From assembly GCA_040757115.1 (NCBI GenBank), contig JBFLYA010000171.1, forward strand, positions 1 to 8,143: a DNA stretch of 8,143 nucleotides, given 5' to 3'. The position numbers were made by a program, and so were the translations under genes. This stretch comes from a bacterium (GTDB lineage: Bacteria; UBA9089; CG2-30-40-21; SBAY01). Below, piece after piece: positions 1 through 7,020 of the stretch. Position 1 is the stretch's first letter, and each line of letters starts with the position of its first letter. Under the pieces are notes generated by a model. The model did not search any database. It saw only the letters and a program-made list of their open reading frames with translations, and was not told the DNA's origin.

Positions 1-122
1 TTCCACAATCAATTTCTACCTATTTCTATAAATTTCAATCTATTTCTATTATCTTATCTCCATATCACTCTTATCTCCTTATCCCCTTTCTTACACTTTT
101 GATATATAGCCTGAACGGTTAC
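1..122 (+). repeat. Right half of a dispersed hairpin element (exact copy of 1770-1891)
   Basis: All 122 bases match 1770-1891 without a difference, and identity stops at base 123 (A here, G at 1892). It ends in CCTGAACGGTTAC, the terminal 13-mer of the element. The matching stretch at 1770-1891 is the right arm plus part of the loop of a longer imperfect palindrome, so the left arm of this copy probably lies before the window. The strand shown is pyrimidine-rich (TTATCTCC-type runs). No open reading frame is present. Confidence 0.9.
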
Positions 123-200
123 AGATTAATAAACAACGAAAGACCCAAAATGCACAAAAAAAGGAAATTTCTGTTTCTGGTGAATAGATTTTAATTTTTT

Positions 201-247
201 CTCTGCGTCTCTGCGTCTCTGCGGTAAAGGACTACCTGAACGGTTAC
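201..247 (+). repeat. CTCTGCG triplet block ending in the CCTGAACGGTTAC terminus
   Basis: Three 8-base units (CTCTGCGT, CTCTGCGT, CTCTGCGG) occupy 201-224, a short spacer follows, and CCTGAACGGTTAC lies at 235-247. This 13-mer also ends the hairpin elements at 122 and 1891. The same arrangement occurs inverted at 7962-8007. The last base of the block is one nucleotide from the stop codon of the minus-strand peptidase gene. Bases 123-200 between this block and the first repeat are AT-rich, and I see no gene in them. Confidence 0.75.
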
Positions 248-248
248 A

Positions 249-1262
249 TTATCGAGAATAAGGGAGTGAAATAAAGGAAGCAGGATTGACGGGATAACCA
301 TTTTTGCAGATTTCAAAATGGAGATGAGAACCTTCACTTCTTCCTGTGCTTCCAACTAATGCAATCACTTCTCCCTGTCGGACATACATCCCCTTAGAAA
401 CCAGATTTTTTGAGTTATGGGCATATTTTGTGACATAGCCACCTGAATGTTTGATTATCACGATATTTCCATAACCCGTTATCCAACCACTATTAATTAC
501 CTCACCACTCTTAGCCGCCATAATTGGTGTGCCCTGATAACTGCCAATGTCAACACCTGTATGAAATCGTATCTGCCCATTAAACGGGTCACGACGGTAT
601 CCATAGCCACTTGAAAACCAACCACCCTTAATTGGTCGAATAAATCCCATTCCACCAACAATATATTCTTTTGTTGCTGGTAATAATTTTGCGCCCGGGA
701 TAAATATCTCTTTTCCTGCCATAAGGTCTTTAGGTTTCGAAATATCGTTAGCATCAAGAATCTTTTCCGTGCTTATTTTATAAGTAGTTGAGATATTACT
801 TATCGTTTCTCCTTTCCCAACCTTATGAAATACGCCGTCTTGATTAGGAAGTCGTAGTTTTTGCCCCGCTCGCAGTGATGCTATTCCTTTAATATTCCGA
901 TTGGCACTCACAATTGTATCTATCTTTAGTCCTTGTTTGTGTGCTATTTCTGACAGGGTATCCCCCGGACGCACTGTATAAAGCATAGTTTCAAAAGAAG
1001 GTTCTTCAACTTCTATGCCACCTATGCCTGCTTTATTATAATCCTTAACTTTACAAATTTGATAGGAGACTTGAGGAATGAATGTTGTCAAAAGTAAATC
1101 ACTTTCTATTTTTAGGCTGGATTGAGTATTGGCTAATATTTGATTTTTATAGAGTGAAGGTAAAAAAGTAATTAATAGTGCAATAAAAATTAATACACTC
1201 CTCTCTATATGTTTCCCCTCCCTCCTTTTTCTATTTTTCCTTTTTGCTTCCATAATAAACAT
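249..1262 (-). CDS. Exported LysM-domain M23 family metallopeptidase
   Basis: Predicted peptidoglycan hydrolase of 337 residues. A basic N terminus (residues 5-21) precedes a hydrophobic segment (about 22-36), either an uncleaved anchor or a signal peptide. Two LysM modules, which bind glycan chains, follow at about 94-139 (YTVRPGDTLSEIA) and 146-189 (HKVGKGETISNIS). The M23 peptidase domain (about 212-330) carries the zinc-site motifs HTGVD (H234, D238) and HLHFE (H313, H315) with H282 in YAH, so it looks catalytically intact. M23 enzymes cut peptide cross-links in peptidoglycan; some homologues instead regulate division or sporulation, and the exact role cannot be read here. The start at 1262 has AAGGA (1275-1279) 12 nt upstream; an in-frame ATG at 1253 is less well placed. 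A consensus promoter lies about 50 nt upstream. The gene ends one base from a dispersed repeat, and no terminator with a T-run is visible. Confidence 0.93.
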   Translation of the reverse strand: MFIMEAKRKNRKRREGKHIERSVLIFIALLITFLPSLYKNQILANTQSSLKIESDLLLTTFIPQVSYQICKVKDYNKAGIGGIEVEEPSFETMLYTVRPGDTLSEIAHKQGLKIDTIVSANRNIKGIASLRAGQKLRLPNQDGVFHKVGKGETISNISTTYKISTEKILDANDISKPKDLMAGKEIFIPGAKLLPATKEYIVGGMGFIRPIKGGWFSSGYGYRRDPFNGQIRFHTGVDIGSYQGTPIMAAKSGEVINSGWITGYGNIVIIKHSGGYVTKYAHNSKNLVSKGMYVRQGEVIALVGSTGRSEGSHLHFEICKNGYPVNPASFISLPYSR

Positions 1263-1321
1263 TGTTCATCTTTTTCCTTTTTTTTAAATTTGGAGAAATC
1301 TTTATAAGAGAAGCATTCTAT

Positions 1322-1350
1322 ATTATACGCCAATAAATAAAATTTGTCAA
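1322..1350 (-). promoter_or_regulatory. Consensus sigma-70 promoter of the M23 peptidase gene
   Basis: Read on the minus strand, TTGACA (1345-1350), 17 bases, then TATAAT (1322-1327): a perfect match in both boxes and in spacing. Transcription should start near 1315, giving a leader of about 53 nt before the ATG at 1262. A second TTGACA lies 16 bases further upstream (1361-1366) but has no matching -10 box. The first 15 bases, TTGACAAATTTTATT, differ by one base from the promoter at 7050-7064. The gene therefore has its own strong start and does not depend on read-through from the giant gene. Confidence 0.88.
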
Positions 1351-1456
1351 GTGTTTTTTTTGTCAATCATCAAGACTAAACTATCAAAAAATCATAACTT
1401 TACAATATATTGAGTTGGATAGAAACTTAACACGCTAAATATTGAGGTATTAATTT

Positions 1457-1630
1457 TTAAATTTTTTTATATTTTTTCCTGCGGGCAGCATACGGTCTTT
1501 TCAACGACATCCTTGTTTCTTCATCTGATGCTTCTTCTCCCCTCTTTCTATTTATAGGATTACAAAATATATGTATTCCCACCATTACCAGGAATAAAAA
1601 ACTAACAATGATAAATAAATCTAATCCCAT
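1457..1630 (-). CDS. Small single-helix membrane protein, unrecognised (57 aa)
   Basis: A complete ATG-to-TAA frame of 57 codons that fills much of the gap between two larger genes. The product starts MGLDLFIIVSFLFLVMVGIH: one strongly hydrophobic helix (about residues 4-22), then a Cys at 23, an acidic patch (GEEASDEE, 31-38) and a very basic tail (RPYAARRKKYKK, 45-56). That layout suggests a bitopic inner-membrane protein with a cytoplasmic tail. Purine-rich sequence containing GGGA lies directly before the ATG, but a well-spaced Shine-Dalgarno site is not clear. It runs in the same direction as the giant gene upstream and the M23 gene downstream, with the hairpin element between it and the giant gene. 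I recognise no family. The alternation of hydrophobic, acidic and basic segments argues for real coding sequence over chance. Confidence 0.5.
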   Translation of the reverse strand: MGLDLFIIVSFLFLVMVGIHIFCNPINRKRGEEASDEETRMSLKRPYAARRKKYKKI

Positions 1631-1661
1631 TCCCTTTTTCCCGGTTTTTCCATTTTCCCTT

Positions 1662-1688
1662 ATTGTAAGCGTTCAGGTGGTGTAACAA
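1662..1688 (-). promoter_or_regulatory. Possible promoter spanning the edge of the hairpin element
   Basis: On the minus strand TTGTTA (1683-1688), a 15-base spacer and TACAAT (1662-1667) lie upstream of the 57-residue frame. The -10-like box is formed half by the element end (GTA on the plus strand) and half by flanking TATT sequence. It would start RNA near 1655, about 25 nt before the ATG at 1630. The spacer is short and the -35 box matches only four of six bases, so this is tentative. Confidence 0.25.
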
Positions 1689-1891
1689 AAGGAGATGTGG
1701 AGATTAAGGAGATAGGGAGATATTATTAAAAAAATTGAAATTAATAGAAATTTATGGAAATTTGTTGTTTTCCACAATCAATTTCTACCTATTTCTATAA
1801 ATTTCAATCTATTTCTATTATCTTATCTCCATATCACTCTTATCTCCTTATCCCCTTTCTTACACTTTTGATATATAGCCTGAACGGTTAC
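1665..1891. mobile_element. MITE-like imperfect hairpin element, 227 bp, non-coding
   Basis: The ends are GTAAGCGTTCAGG (1665-1677) and CCTGAACGGTTAC (1879-1891), inverted repeats matching at 12 of 13 positions. Interior arms are also related as reverse complements: TAAGGAGATA, TAATAGAAA and AAATTTAT-type words recur in the same order, and near the tip GAAATTTGTTG (1757-1767) pairs with CAATCAATTTC (1775-1785). The RNA or single strand could form one long, bulged hairpin. CCTTATT occurs directly left of it (1658-1664) and one base beyond its right end (1893-1899), a candidate 7-bp target duplication. No protein is encoded, so any mobility would need a transposase elsewhere. The right half is identical to 1-122. 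A REP/ERIC-like intergenic repeat is the alternative reading. Confidence 0.75.
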
Positions 1892-1900
1892 GCCTTATTT

Positions 1901-1923
1901 ACACCTTCACATGGCTAAAGTGT
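1901..1923 (-). terminator. Weak hairpin just after the giant gene, no T-run
   Basis: Four bases past the stop codon, minus-strand ACACTTT and AAGGTGT can form a 7-bp stem (one G-T pair) around a 9-nt loop. The following sequence is AAATAAGG, not a T-run, so it would be a poor intrinsic terminator. It may only protect the mRNA end, or do nothing. Confidence 0.25.
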
Positions 1924-1926
1924 TAC

Positions 1927-4900
1927 TTATTCCCCAATTAATTTAATATTAGTCACTCTACCCCAGAATCCCCAACCACTACCATAGATATTTATCTTTG
2001 TAATCACAACTGGTTTGGGAGAGAGTTGTTTTATAAGATTAGTCGAGACAAATGTCTGCCAGGTCTTTTCTTTGACGATTTCTTCTAATTCTGGTGCGGT
2101 TATTTTGCCCTGGTACTTAAATCCTTTTCGCCAGATGTGGGTCTTGTTTTCTATATCCATATATTCTAATTCTAAAATGAGCGGATAACTGCTTTCAACA
2201 AACTTATCACCAAAAAATGAGGAATAAATAACCTTTATATCTGCCATTAATACCAAAGATATAAAAGTAGATATAGGCATCCACACTGATTGGCTGATGC
2301 CTAATTTCCCTTCTTCGGTTGATACTCTTGTAAATTCAAAGGCATTTGGATAACTATCACTATCCTTCATTACAGATATTTTATTTAGCCCTTTACCTAT
2401 TTCTATCTTTTCCCAATTACTTAAACCAATTGTAAAATCACCATTGGTTAATAATTTTGTTGGTTGTGTTGGAGGAGCAGGTATTTCTTTCTTTTCTACA
2501 GGTATCTTTTTTGGTCGTTCTGCTATTATTTCAGGCATTTTTACCTCTTCTGTTATCGGCACCTCTTTTTTGGGAATTTCTGGTGCGACGGCAATTGCTA
2601 CTGGTGGTTCTGGCACAACTGGTAATGTTTGTTCACAAACTAATTGAAGATTGGCAAGCCGACTCTCAAATGCCAGCCCAGAACCATATATCTTTACCCC
2701 TTTGATTACTCTTGGTTTTGGAGTAAGAAGGTCTATTAAGTTAGGAGATGTATAAGAATACCATTTATTTTTAGTGATACACTCGCCAATTTTGGGATAA
2801 TTAATCTGTTTTCGATACAGAAAACCATGTTTAAATGATTTAATCTCCCCCAGTGCATCCGCATATTCCAATTCAATCGTCATCGGGTAATCTCCACCTT
2901 CAATCCCATCATTTGCTAAAGAGGCATTGATAACCTTAATATCTGCCTTCACAACTACATACACATATTCAGAAATATCCATATTTAACCGTTGTTTTAT
3001 CCCTAATTCTCCCTTTTCTCTTCCTGCTTTGGTTCGGTTGAATTCTAAAACCTCTGGATAGTTTTCACTTTCTTTAATCACATCTATTTCTTTCTTTCCA
3101 TAGCCTATCTCAAATTTCTGCCAATGGTCTAATCCCTTTTTAAAATCAGGATTAGTGAGTTTTGGAAGTATTTCTTCTATTTTTGGAGGTAATGTTATTT
3201 TTTCTTCAGGTATAACTTTGGCAATTTTAATTTCTGGTTTTGCCGGCGGTGCTTCTTCTGGAACAGCGGGTTTAATAATCTCCTCTACTTTTGGTGGTGG
3301 TACAGGTGGAAACTCAGGTAATTTAACTGGTATTTCAGGTTTTGGCACCTCTTTTGGCACTGGTGGTTTTACCTCTACCGGCTTTGGAACTTCAACCTTT
3401 ATTTCTTCTTTTGGTGGTGCAGGTGGTAACTCAGGTAATTTAACTGGTATTTCAGGTTTTGGCACCTCTTTTGGCACTGGTGGTTTTACCTCTACTGGCT
3501 TTGGAACTTCAACCTTTATTTCTTCTTTTGGTGGTGCAGGTGGTAATTCAGGTAGTTTAACTGGTATTTCAGGTTTTGGCACCTCTTTTGGCACTGGTGG
3601 TTTTACCTCTACTGGCTTTGGAACTTCAACCTTTATTTCTTCTTTTGGTGGTGCAGGTGGTAACTCAGGTAATTTAACTGGTATTTCAGGTTTTGGCAGC
3701 TCTTTTGGCACTGGTGGTTTTACCTCTACTGGCTTTGGAACTTTAACCTTTATTTCTTCTTTTGGTGGTGCAGGTGGTAACTCGGCAATAACTACAGATG
3801 GTTCTTCTACTGGTCGTTCACCCTCTTCAACAGCGAGGTTCACATTATCAATTCTCGCTTTGAATCCTATTCCGGCACCATATATCTTCAAATTTGTAAG
3901 TATCTGAGGTTGAGGAGATAATATCTCCACCAAATTTGGGGATGAATATGAATACCATTGATTTTTAGGTATCTTCTCACCTATGTCCGGATAGTTAAGT
4001 GTGCTTTCTTTATAAGGTTCATCATAAAGAAAACCATGTTTCCAAACATTAACATTTCCTTGTGCATCTTTATATTCTAATTCAATCATTACCGGATATA
4101 ATTTGTCCTCATCACTCGCCAATGATGAAAAAATAAGTTTAACATCCGCACCAATTATTAATGAGTTACAATTAGAAATATCCATATTTAATGATTGACT
4201 TATCCCTAATTCCCCTTTTTCCTTTACCATGCCAATTCTTTTATATTCAAATACCTTTGGATACTGTTTGGTATCAAAAATAACCTGGAGTATCTTTTTC
4301 CCTCCCGGGGTCTCAATCTTATCCCAATATTTTAAATCAAGTGAAAAATCAGGGTTAGTAAGTAGCTTGGGTATTATTCTGCCTGCTCTTTTTGGAGGGA
4401 GTTTTGGTTTTTCTACTATTTGAGGTAATTCAACTGGTGGTTTTGGAGGCTTGACCTCTTCGACGATTTTAGGCTTTTCCTCGATAACTGGTTTCTCTGG
4501 AACTTTGGCAATGACTTCTTCTTTTGGCTGGACTTCCTTTACTATTGGTGGAATTTCAACCTTTGGGATTTCGGGTAGTTTTACTTCCTTTGGTTTTTCA
4601 GGCACAGGTGGTTTTGAAGGTTTGACCTCTTCGACGACTTTCGGCTTCTCCTCGACAACTGGTTTCTCTGGAACTTTGGCAATGACTTCTTCTTTTGGCT
4701 GGACTTCCTTTACTATTGGTGGAATTTCAACCTTTGGAATTTCAGGTACTTTTACCTCCTTTGGTTTTTCAGGCACAGGTGGTTTTGGAGGCTTGACCTC
4801 TTCGACGATTTTCGGCTTTTCCTCGACAACTGGTTTCTCTGGAACTTTGGCAATGACTTCTTCTTTTGGCTGGACTTCCTTTACTATTGGTGGAATTTCA

Positions 4901-6924
4901 ACCTTTGGAATTTCAGGTAGTTTTACTTCCTTTGGTTTTTCAGGCACAGGTGGTTTTGGAGGTTTGACCTCTTCGACGATTTTCGGCTTTTCCTCGATAA
5001 CTGGTTTCTCTGGAACTTTGGCAATGACTTCTTCTTTTGGCTTTATTTCCTTTACTATTGGTGGAATTTCAATCTTTGGAATTTCGGGTAGTTTTACTTC
5101 CTTTGGTTTTTCAGGCACAGGTGGTTTTGGAGGTTTGACCTCTTCGACGATTTTCGGCTTTTCCTCGACAACTGGTTTCTCTGGAACTTTGGCAATGACT
5201 TCTTCTTTTGGCTGGACTTCCTTTACTATTGGTGGAATTTCAATCTTTGGAATTTCAGGTAGTTTTACTTCCTTTGGTTTTTCAGGCACAGGTGGTTTTG
5301 GAGGTTTGACCTCTTCGACGATTTTCGGCTTTTCCTCGACTGGTTTTTGTGGAGGTAAAACCTTTGGAAGTTCTGCAACGACTATTTCTTTCACCTCGAA
5401 TTTTCCAGTCCAATATTCACGAGGATAAGAAGAGAGACTTCGACAACGAAGTGATGACAAATCAGCCGGTTTGGTTTTGTCATCTTCGGTTATAAATAAT
5501 AAAGAACCAAATTGGCGGTCAACATAAACATGGTAGGTAAAGAAATCGCCCGGGGTGAGTTGTCGGTCTTTATCTTCAAGTTCTACGAGGAGATTTTTAC
5601 CTGGAACTACTTCACCTTGCATTTCAGTATTGAGTAATATCTGGCTTTGCGTTTTCCCGCGTTCGGTAAGGATATTTGCCCCTCGTGTAAATGACGGGTC
5701 TATTTCCATACTAACATTTAATGTAGTGGGTAAAAGTGGTTGTTGTCTATAATTAAATCTTGTTGTCTTTTCCTTTGCATTCAAATATGCCATACCTACA
5801 TCTATGACTTTTCCCATTTCTTCACTACTGATTTTATTATCCCAGCCTATATTTTTTTCGATTAATTCTGTTCGTATCTCCGGAGTTATACCAAGTTCAA
5901 TCCAGCGACCAAATATTGGTCGTCCATCTTCATAAGAGCGTAAAACAGCAGATGGAATAGTAATAATATCAAATCCCTTATCTGGAGGAAGACCAGCCTC
6001 TTGCGGTGAGACGATACTGAAATATAATTCTACACCCTTTTTAGTTTTAGAAAAAACAAGTTTTATAGGTAAATTTTTAGCGATAACATAAATATCTCCA
6101 AGTCCAGGACCAATCAGGCTTAACTCAGAAGAGTTTAATTCTGATTTCAAATCCGTCAAGGGGGTGTAAATTAGTCTAATAGAATTACGGGATAAGGCTT
6201 GAACTTCAAGTTTGGCATTAGTTCCTTGTAAAGAAAGGTCGGGTTGAACATCTGCGAGGGCAGCGAAATTGCCTATTTTAAGTCCTAATGTATGCTCAAT
6301 TGCGGTCCGGGAAATAATTCCCGTGTAGCTCTTATCACCATTGGGGTCGTGTAAAATAGTAAGTGGTAGGTATGGAAGATAGGTATAACTCGAACCGGAT
6401 AAATACCGCACCATAACAAAAGCAACCTTTTCTCCACTTGAAGGACCAATAGGCAGGTCAACTCTGGTCACAAACTTATATCTTACCTCAGGGTCTTTTT
6501 GAACGACCATTGGGGTAATGAATTCGCGCAAATCTACGCTTTTACGATTAGAGACGATTTCCTCTGCCTTTTCATAAAGTAATTCCCATTTGCCAGAATA
6601 AGGATAAGATTCCTTTTCTAATTTGATAATCACAATTGCTTTTTCATCCAGGCCTGATGTATTATTTCCTCGCCAATCAACCTTAAATCGAAATGAATCT
6701 ATATCCTCTTTCAATACCAATGTCGTATCTTCCGCCAGTGAGGCACCGGCATTGGCCCAAATAGGTATTTCCAACAGACCCCGCCAGTCACCAAAAATAT
6801 TTCCTACAGAAATAATTGACGGCGTAACATTAGTATTAATTGTTGCTTCTTTTCCATAAACCAAAGATGCAATAGTTAGTGATAAAAAGGTTACCCAGTA
6901 AAAAACTTTACTTCTCCCTTTCAT
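1927..6924 (-). CDS. Giant exported Pro/Glu/Val/Lys repeat protein with three copies of a C-terminal module (1665 aa)
   Basis: Signal peptide at residues 1-24 (basic MKGRSK, hydrophobic core, likely cut after VYG). Residues 25-520 form a mostly beta-like region I cannot assign. Residues 530-831 are five 57-residue units plus a partial sixth, built almost only of P, E, K, V and I. Module 1 follows (about 853-1033), then four 39-residue P/E/K/V units (1048-1203), a further Pro-rich linker, module 2 (about 1255-1433), a non-repeated Pro-rich linker, and module 3 (about 1490-1665). The modules share LTNxDF..gL..W near the start, KGELGI.Q, YP..iELEY, SPNL and IYG.G near the end. The start resembles carbohydrate-binding or galactose-binding-like beta-sandwiches (CBM4/9 type), which is a weak inference. 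No catalytic motif, LPXTG, lipobox or transmembrane C terminus is visible. Likely a long extracytoplasmic stalk or adhesin-like protein. The ATG at 6924 is fixed by a strong Shine-Dalgarno site and by the signal peptide. Confidence 0.9.
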   Translation of the reverse strand: MKGRSKVFYWVTFLSLTIASLVYGKEATINTNVTPSIISVGNIFGDWRGLLEIPIWANAGASLAEDTTLVLKEDIDSFRFKVDWRGNNTSGLDEKAIVIIKLEKESYPYSGKWELLYEKAEEIVSNRKSVDLREFITPMVVQKDPEVRYKFVTRVDLPIGPSSGEKVAFVMVRYLSGSSYTYLPYLPLTILHDPNGDKSYTGIISRTAIEHTLGLKIGNFAALADVQPDLSLQGTNAKLEVQALSRNSIRLIYTPLTDLKSELNSSELSLIGPGLGDIYVIAKNLPIKLVFSKTKKGVELYFSIVSPQEAGLPPDKGFDIITIPSAVLRSYEDGRPIFGRWIELGITPEIRTELIEKNIGWDNKISSEEMGKVIDVGMAYLNAKEKTTRFNYRQQPLLPTTLNVSMEIDPSFTRGANILTERGKTQSQILLNTEMQGEVVPGKNLLVELEDKDRQLTPGDFFTYHVYVDRQFGSLLFITEDDKTKPADLSSLRCRSLSSYPREYWTGKFEVKEIVVAELPKVLPPQKPVEEKPKIVEEVKPPKPPVPEKPKEVKLPEIPKIEIPPIVKEVQPKEEVIAKVPEKPVVEEKPKIVEEVKPPKPPVPEKPKEVKLPEIPKIEIPPIVKEIKPKEEVIAKVPEKPVIEEKPKIVEEVKPPKPPVPEKPKEVKLPEIPKVEIPPIVKEVQPKEEVIAKVPEKPVVEEKPKIVEEVKPPKPPVPEKPKEVKVPEIPKVEIPPIVKEVQPKEEVIAKVPEKPVVEEKPKVVEEVKPSKPPVPEKPKEVKLPEIPKVEIPPIVKEVQPKEEVIAKVPEKPVIEEKPKIVEEVKPPKPPVELPQIVEKPKLPPKRAGRIIPKLLTNPDFSLDLKYWDKIETPGGKKILQVIFDTKQYPKVFEYKRIGMVKEKGELGISQSLNMDISNCNSLIIGADVKLIFSSLASDEDKLYPVMIELEYKDAQGNVNVWKHGFLYDEPYKESTLNYPDIGEKIPKNQWYSYSSPNLVEILSPQPQILTNLKIYGAGIGFKARIDNVNLAVEEGERPVEEPSVVIAELPPAPPKEEIKVKVPKPVEVKPPVPKELPKPEIPVKLPELPPAPPKEEIKVEVPKPVEVKPPVPKEVPKPEIPVKLPELPPAPPKEEIKVEVPKPVEVKPPVPKEVPKPEIPVKLPELPPAPPKEEIKVEVPKPVEVKPPVPKEVPKPEIPVKLPEFPPVPPPKVEEIIKPAVPEEAPPAKPEIKIAKVIPEEKITLPPKIEEILPKLTNPDFKKGLDHWQKFEIGYGKKEIDVIKESENYPEVLEFNRTKAGREKGELGIKQRLNMDISEYVYVVVKADIKVINASLANDGIEGGDYPMTIELEYADALGEIKSFKHGFLYRKQINYPKIGECITKNKWYSYTSPNLIDLLTPKPRVIKGVKIYGSGLAFESRLANLQLVCEQTLPVVPEPPVAIAVAPEIPKKEVPITEEVKMPEIIAERPKKIPVEKKEIPAPPTQPTKLLTNGDFTIGLSNWEKIEIGKGLNKISVMKDSDSYPNAFEFTRVSTEEGKLGISQSVWMPISTFISLVLMADIKVIYSSFFGDKFVESSYPLILELEYMDIENKTHIWRKGFKYQGKITAPELEEIVKEKTWQTFVSTNLIKQLSPKPVVITKINIYGSGWGFWGRVTNIKLIGE
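3316..3783 (-). repeat. Coding tandem repeat, four units of 117 bp (39 aa)
   Basis: Encodes residues 1048-1203 of the giant protein. Units begin ELPPAPPKEEIKV and end near KPEIPVKLP, at residues 1048, 1087, 1126 and 1165. A diverged continuation (EFPPVPPPK) starts at 1204. The units are nearly identical in DNA as well as protein: unit 1 has KVKV and KELPK where the others have KVEV and KEVPK. The period is a multiple of three, so gain or loss of a unit keeps the frame. Read on the plus strand this stretch gives a spurious Gly/Ser/Thr/Phe frame. Confidence 0.95.
4432..5337 (-). repeat. Coding tandem repeat, five units of 171 bp (57 aa) plus a partial unit
   Basis: Encodes residues 530-831. 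Units start with EEKPKIVEEVKPPKPP at 530, 587, 644, 701 and 758; a truncated sixth starts at 815 and stops at about 831, where the sequence turns into VELPQIVEKPKLPP. Variants mark unit histories: units 1-2 have EIPKIEI and units 3-5 EIPKVEI; unit 2 alone has KEIKPKEE where the rest have KEVQPKEE; unit 4 has KVPEIP; unit 5 has PKVVEEVKPSKPP. Long stretches are identical at DNA level, so the array looks young or homogenised. Confidence 0.95.
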
Positions 6925-6934
6925 ATTGACACTC

Positions 6935-6944
6935 TACCTCCTTA
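6935..6944 (-). promoter_or_regulatory. Strong Shine-Dalgarno site of the giant gene
   Basis: Minus-strand TAAGGAGGTA contains the full AAGGAGGT anti-16S match. The GGAGG core is 12 nt from the ATG at 6924, a little long. The peptidase gene shows the same 12-nt distance from its AAGGA to its start. This site fixes the giant gene's start, since a nearby GTG is out of frame. Confidence 0.8.
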
Positions 6945-6991
6945 CAATATTTATCGACATTTTTTGTAAAAAACTAAAATTTTACTTTTTT

Positions 6992-7020
6992 ACATTAACA
7001 TAAATTTTAAGAAAAGTCAA
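6992..7020 (-). promoter_or_regulatory. Probable promoter of the giant gene, extended -10 type
   Basis: On the minus strand TTGACT (7015-7020), 17 bases, then TAATGT (6992-6997), preceded by TGT, which fits the TGn extended -10 motif. The -10 hexamer itself matches at only half its positions. The expected start near 6985 leaves a leader of about 60 nt. The -35 box lies inside the dyad shared with the divergent promoter. Confidence 0.5.

Noticed and set aside
140-180. Possible terminator of the peptidase gene
   Set aside because: On the minus strand GAAA and TTTC flank a short loop before CTTTTTTT, but the stem is only four weak base pairs and about 80 nt past the stop.
497-757. Minus-strand 86-residue frame
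   Set aside because: It is out of frame within the M23 peptidase gene, whose domain motifs are unambiguous.
1263-1456. Riboswitch or structured leader before the peptidase gene
   Set aside because: The transcribed leader is only about 53 nt and AT-rich, with no stable stem visible.
1609-1686. Short plus-strand frame starting ATGATAAATAAA
   Set aside because: It has only 25 codons, is antisense to the start of the 57-residue gene and runs into the hairpin element.
4432-5337. CRISPR-like array of regular repeats
   Set aside because: The 171-bp units are contiguous coding repeats with no unique spacers.
3155-5428. Long plus-strand frames rich in Gly, Ser, Thr and Phe (3155-3907 and 4451-5428)
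   Set aside because: They are the antisense of the Pro/Glu/Lys repeat arrays. The period is a multiple of three so no stops arise, and they have no ribosome site or promoter. The minus-strand frame has a signal peptide, a strong Shine-Dalgarno site and conserved modules.
2444-6859. Other short plus-strand frames (2444-2705, 4229-4423, 5555-5752, 6623-6859)
   Set aside because: They lie wholly within the giant gene on the opposite strand, have no recognisable product and no initiation signals.
4432-6924. TonB protein identity for the giant gene
   Set aside because: The Pro-rich stretch resembles the TonB linker, but there is a cleavable signal peptide, a large N-terminal region before it, and no TonB C-terminal domain.
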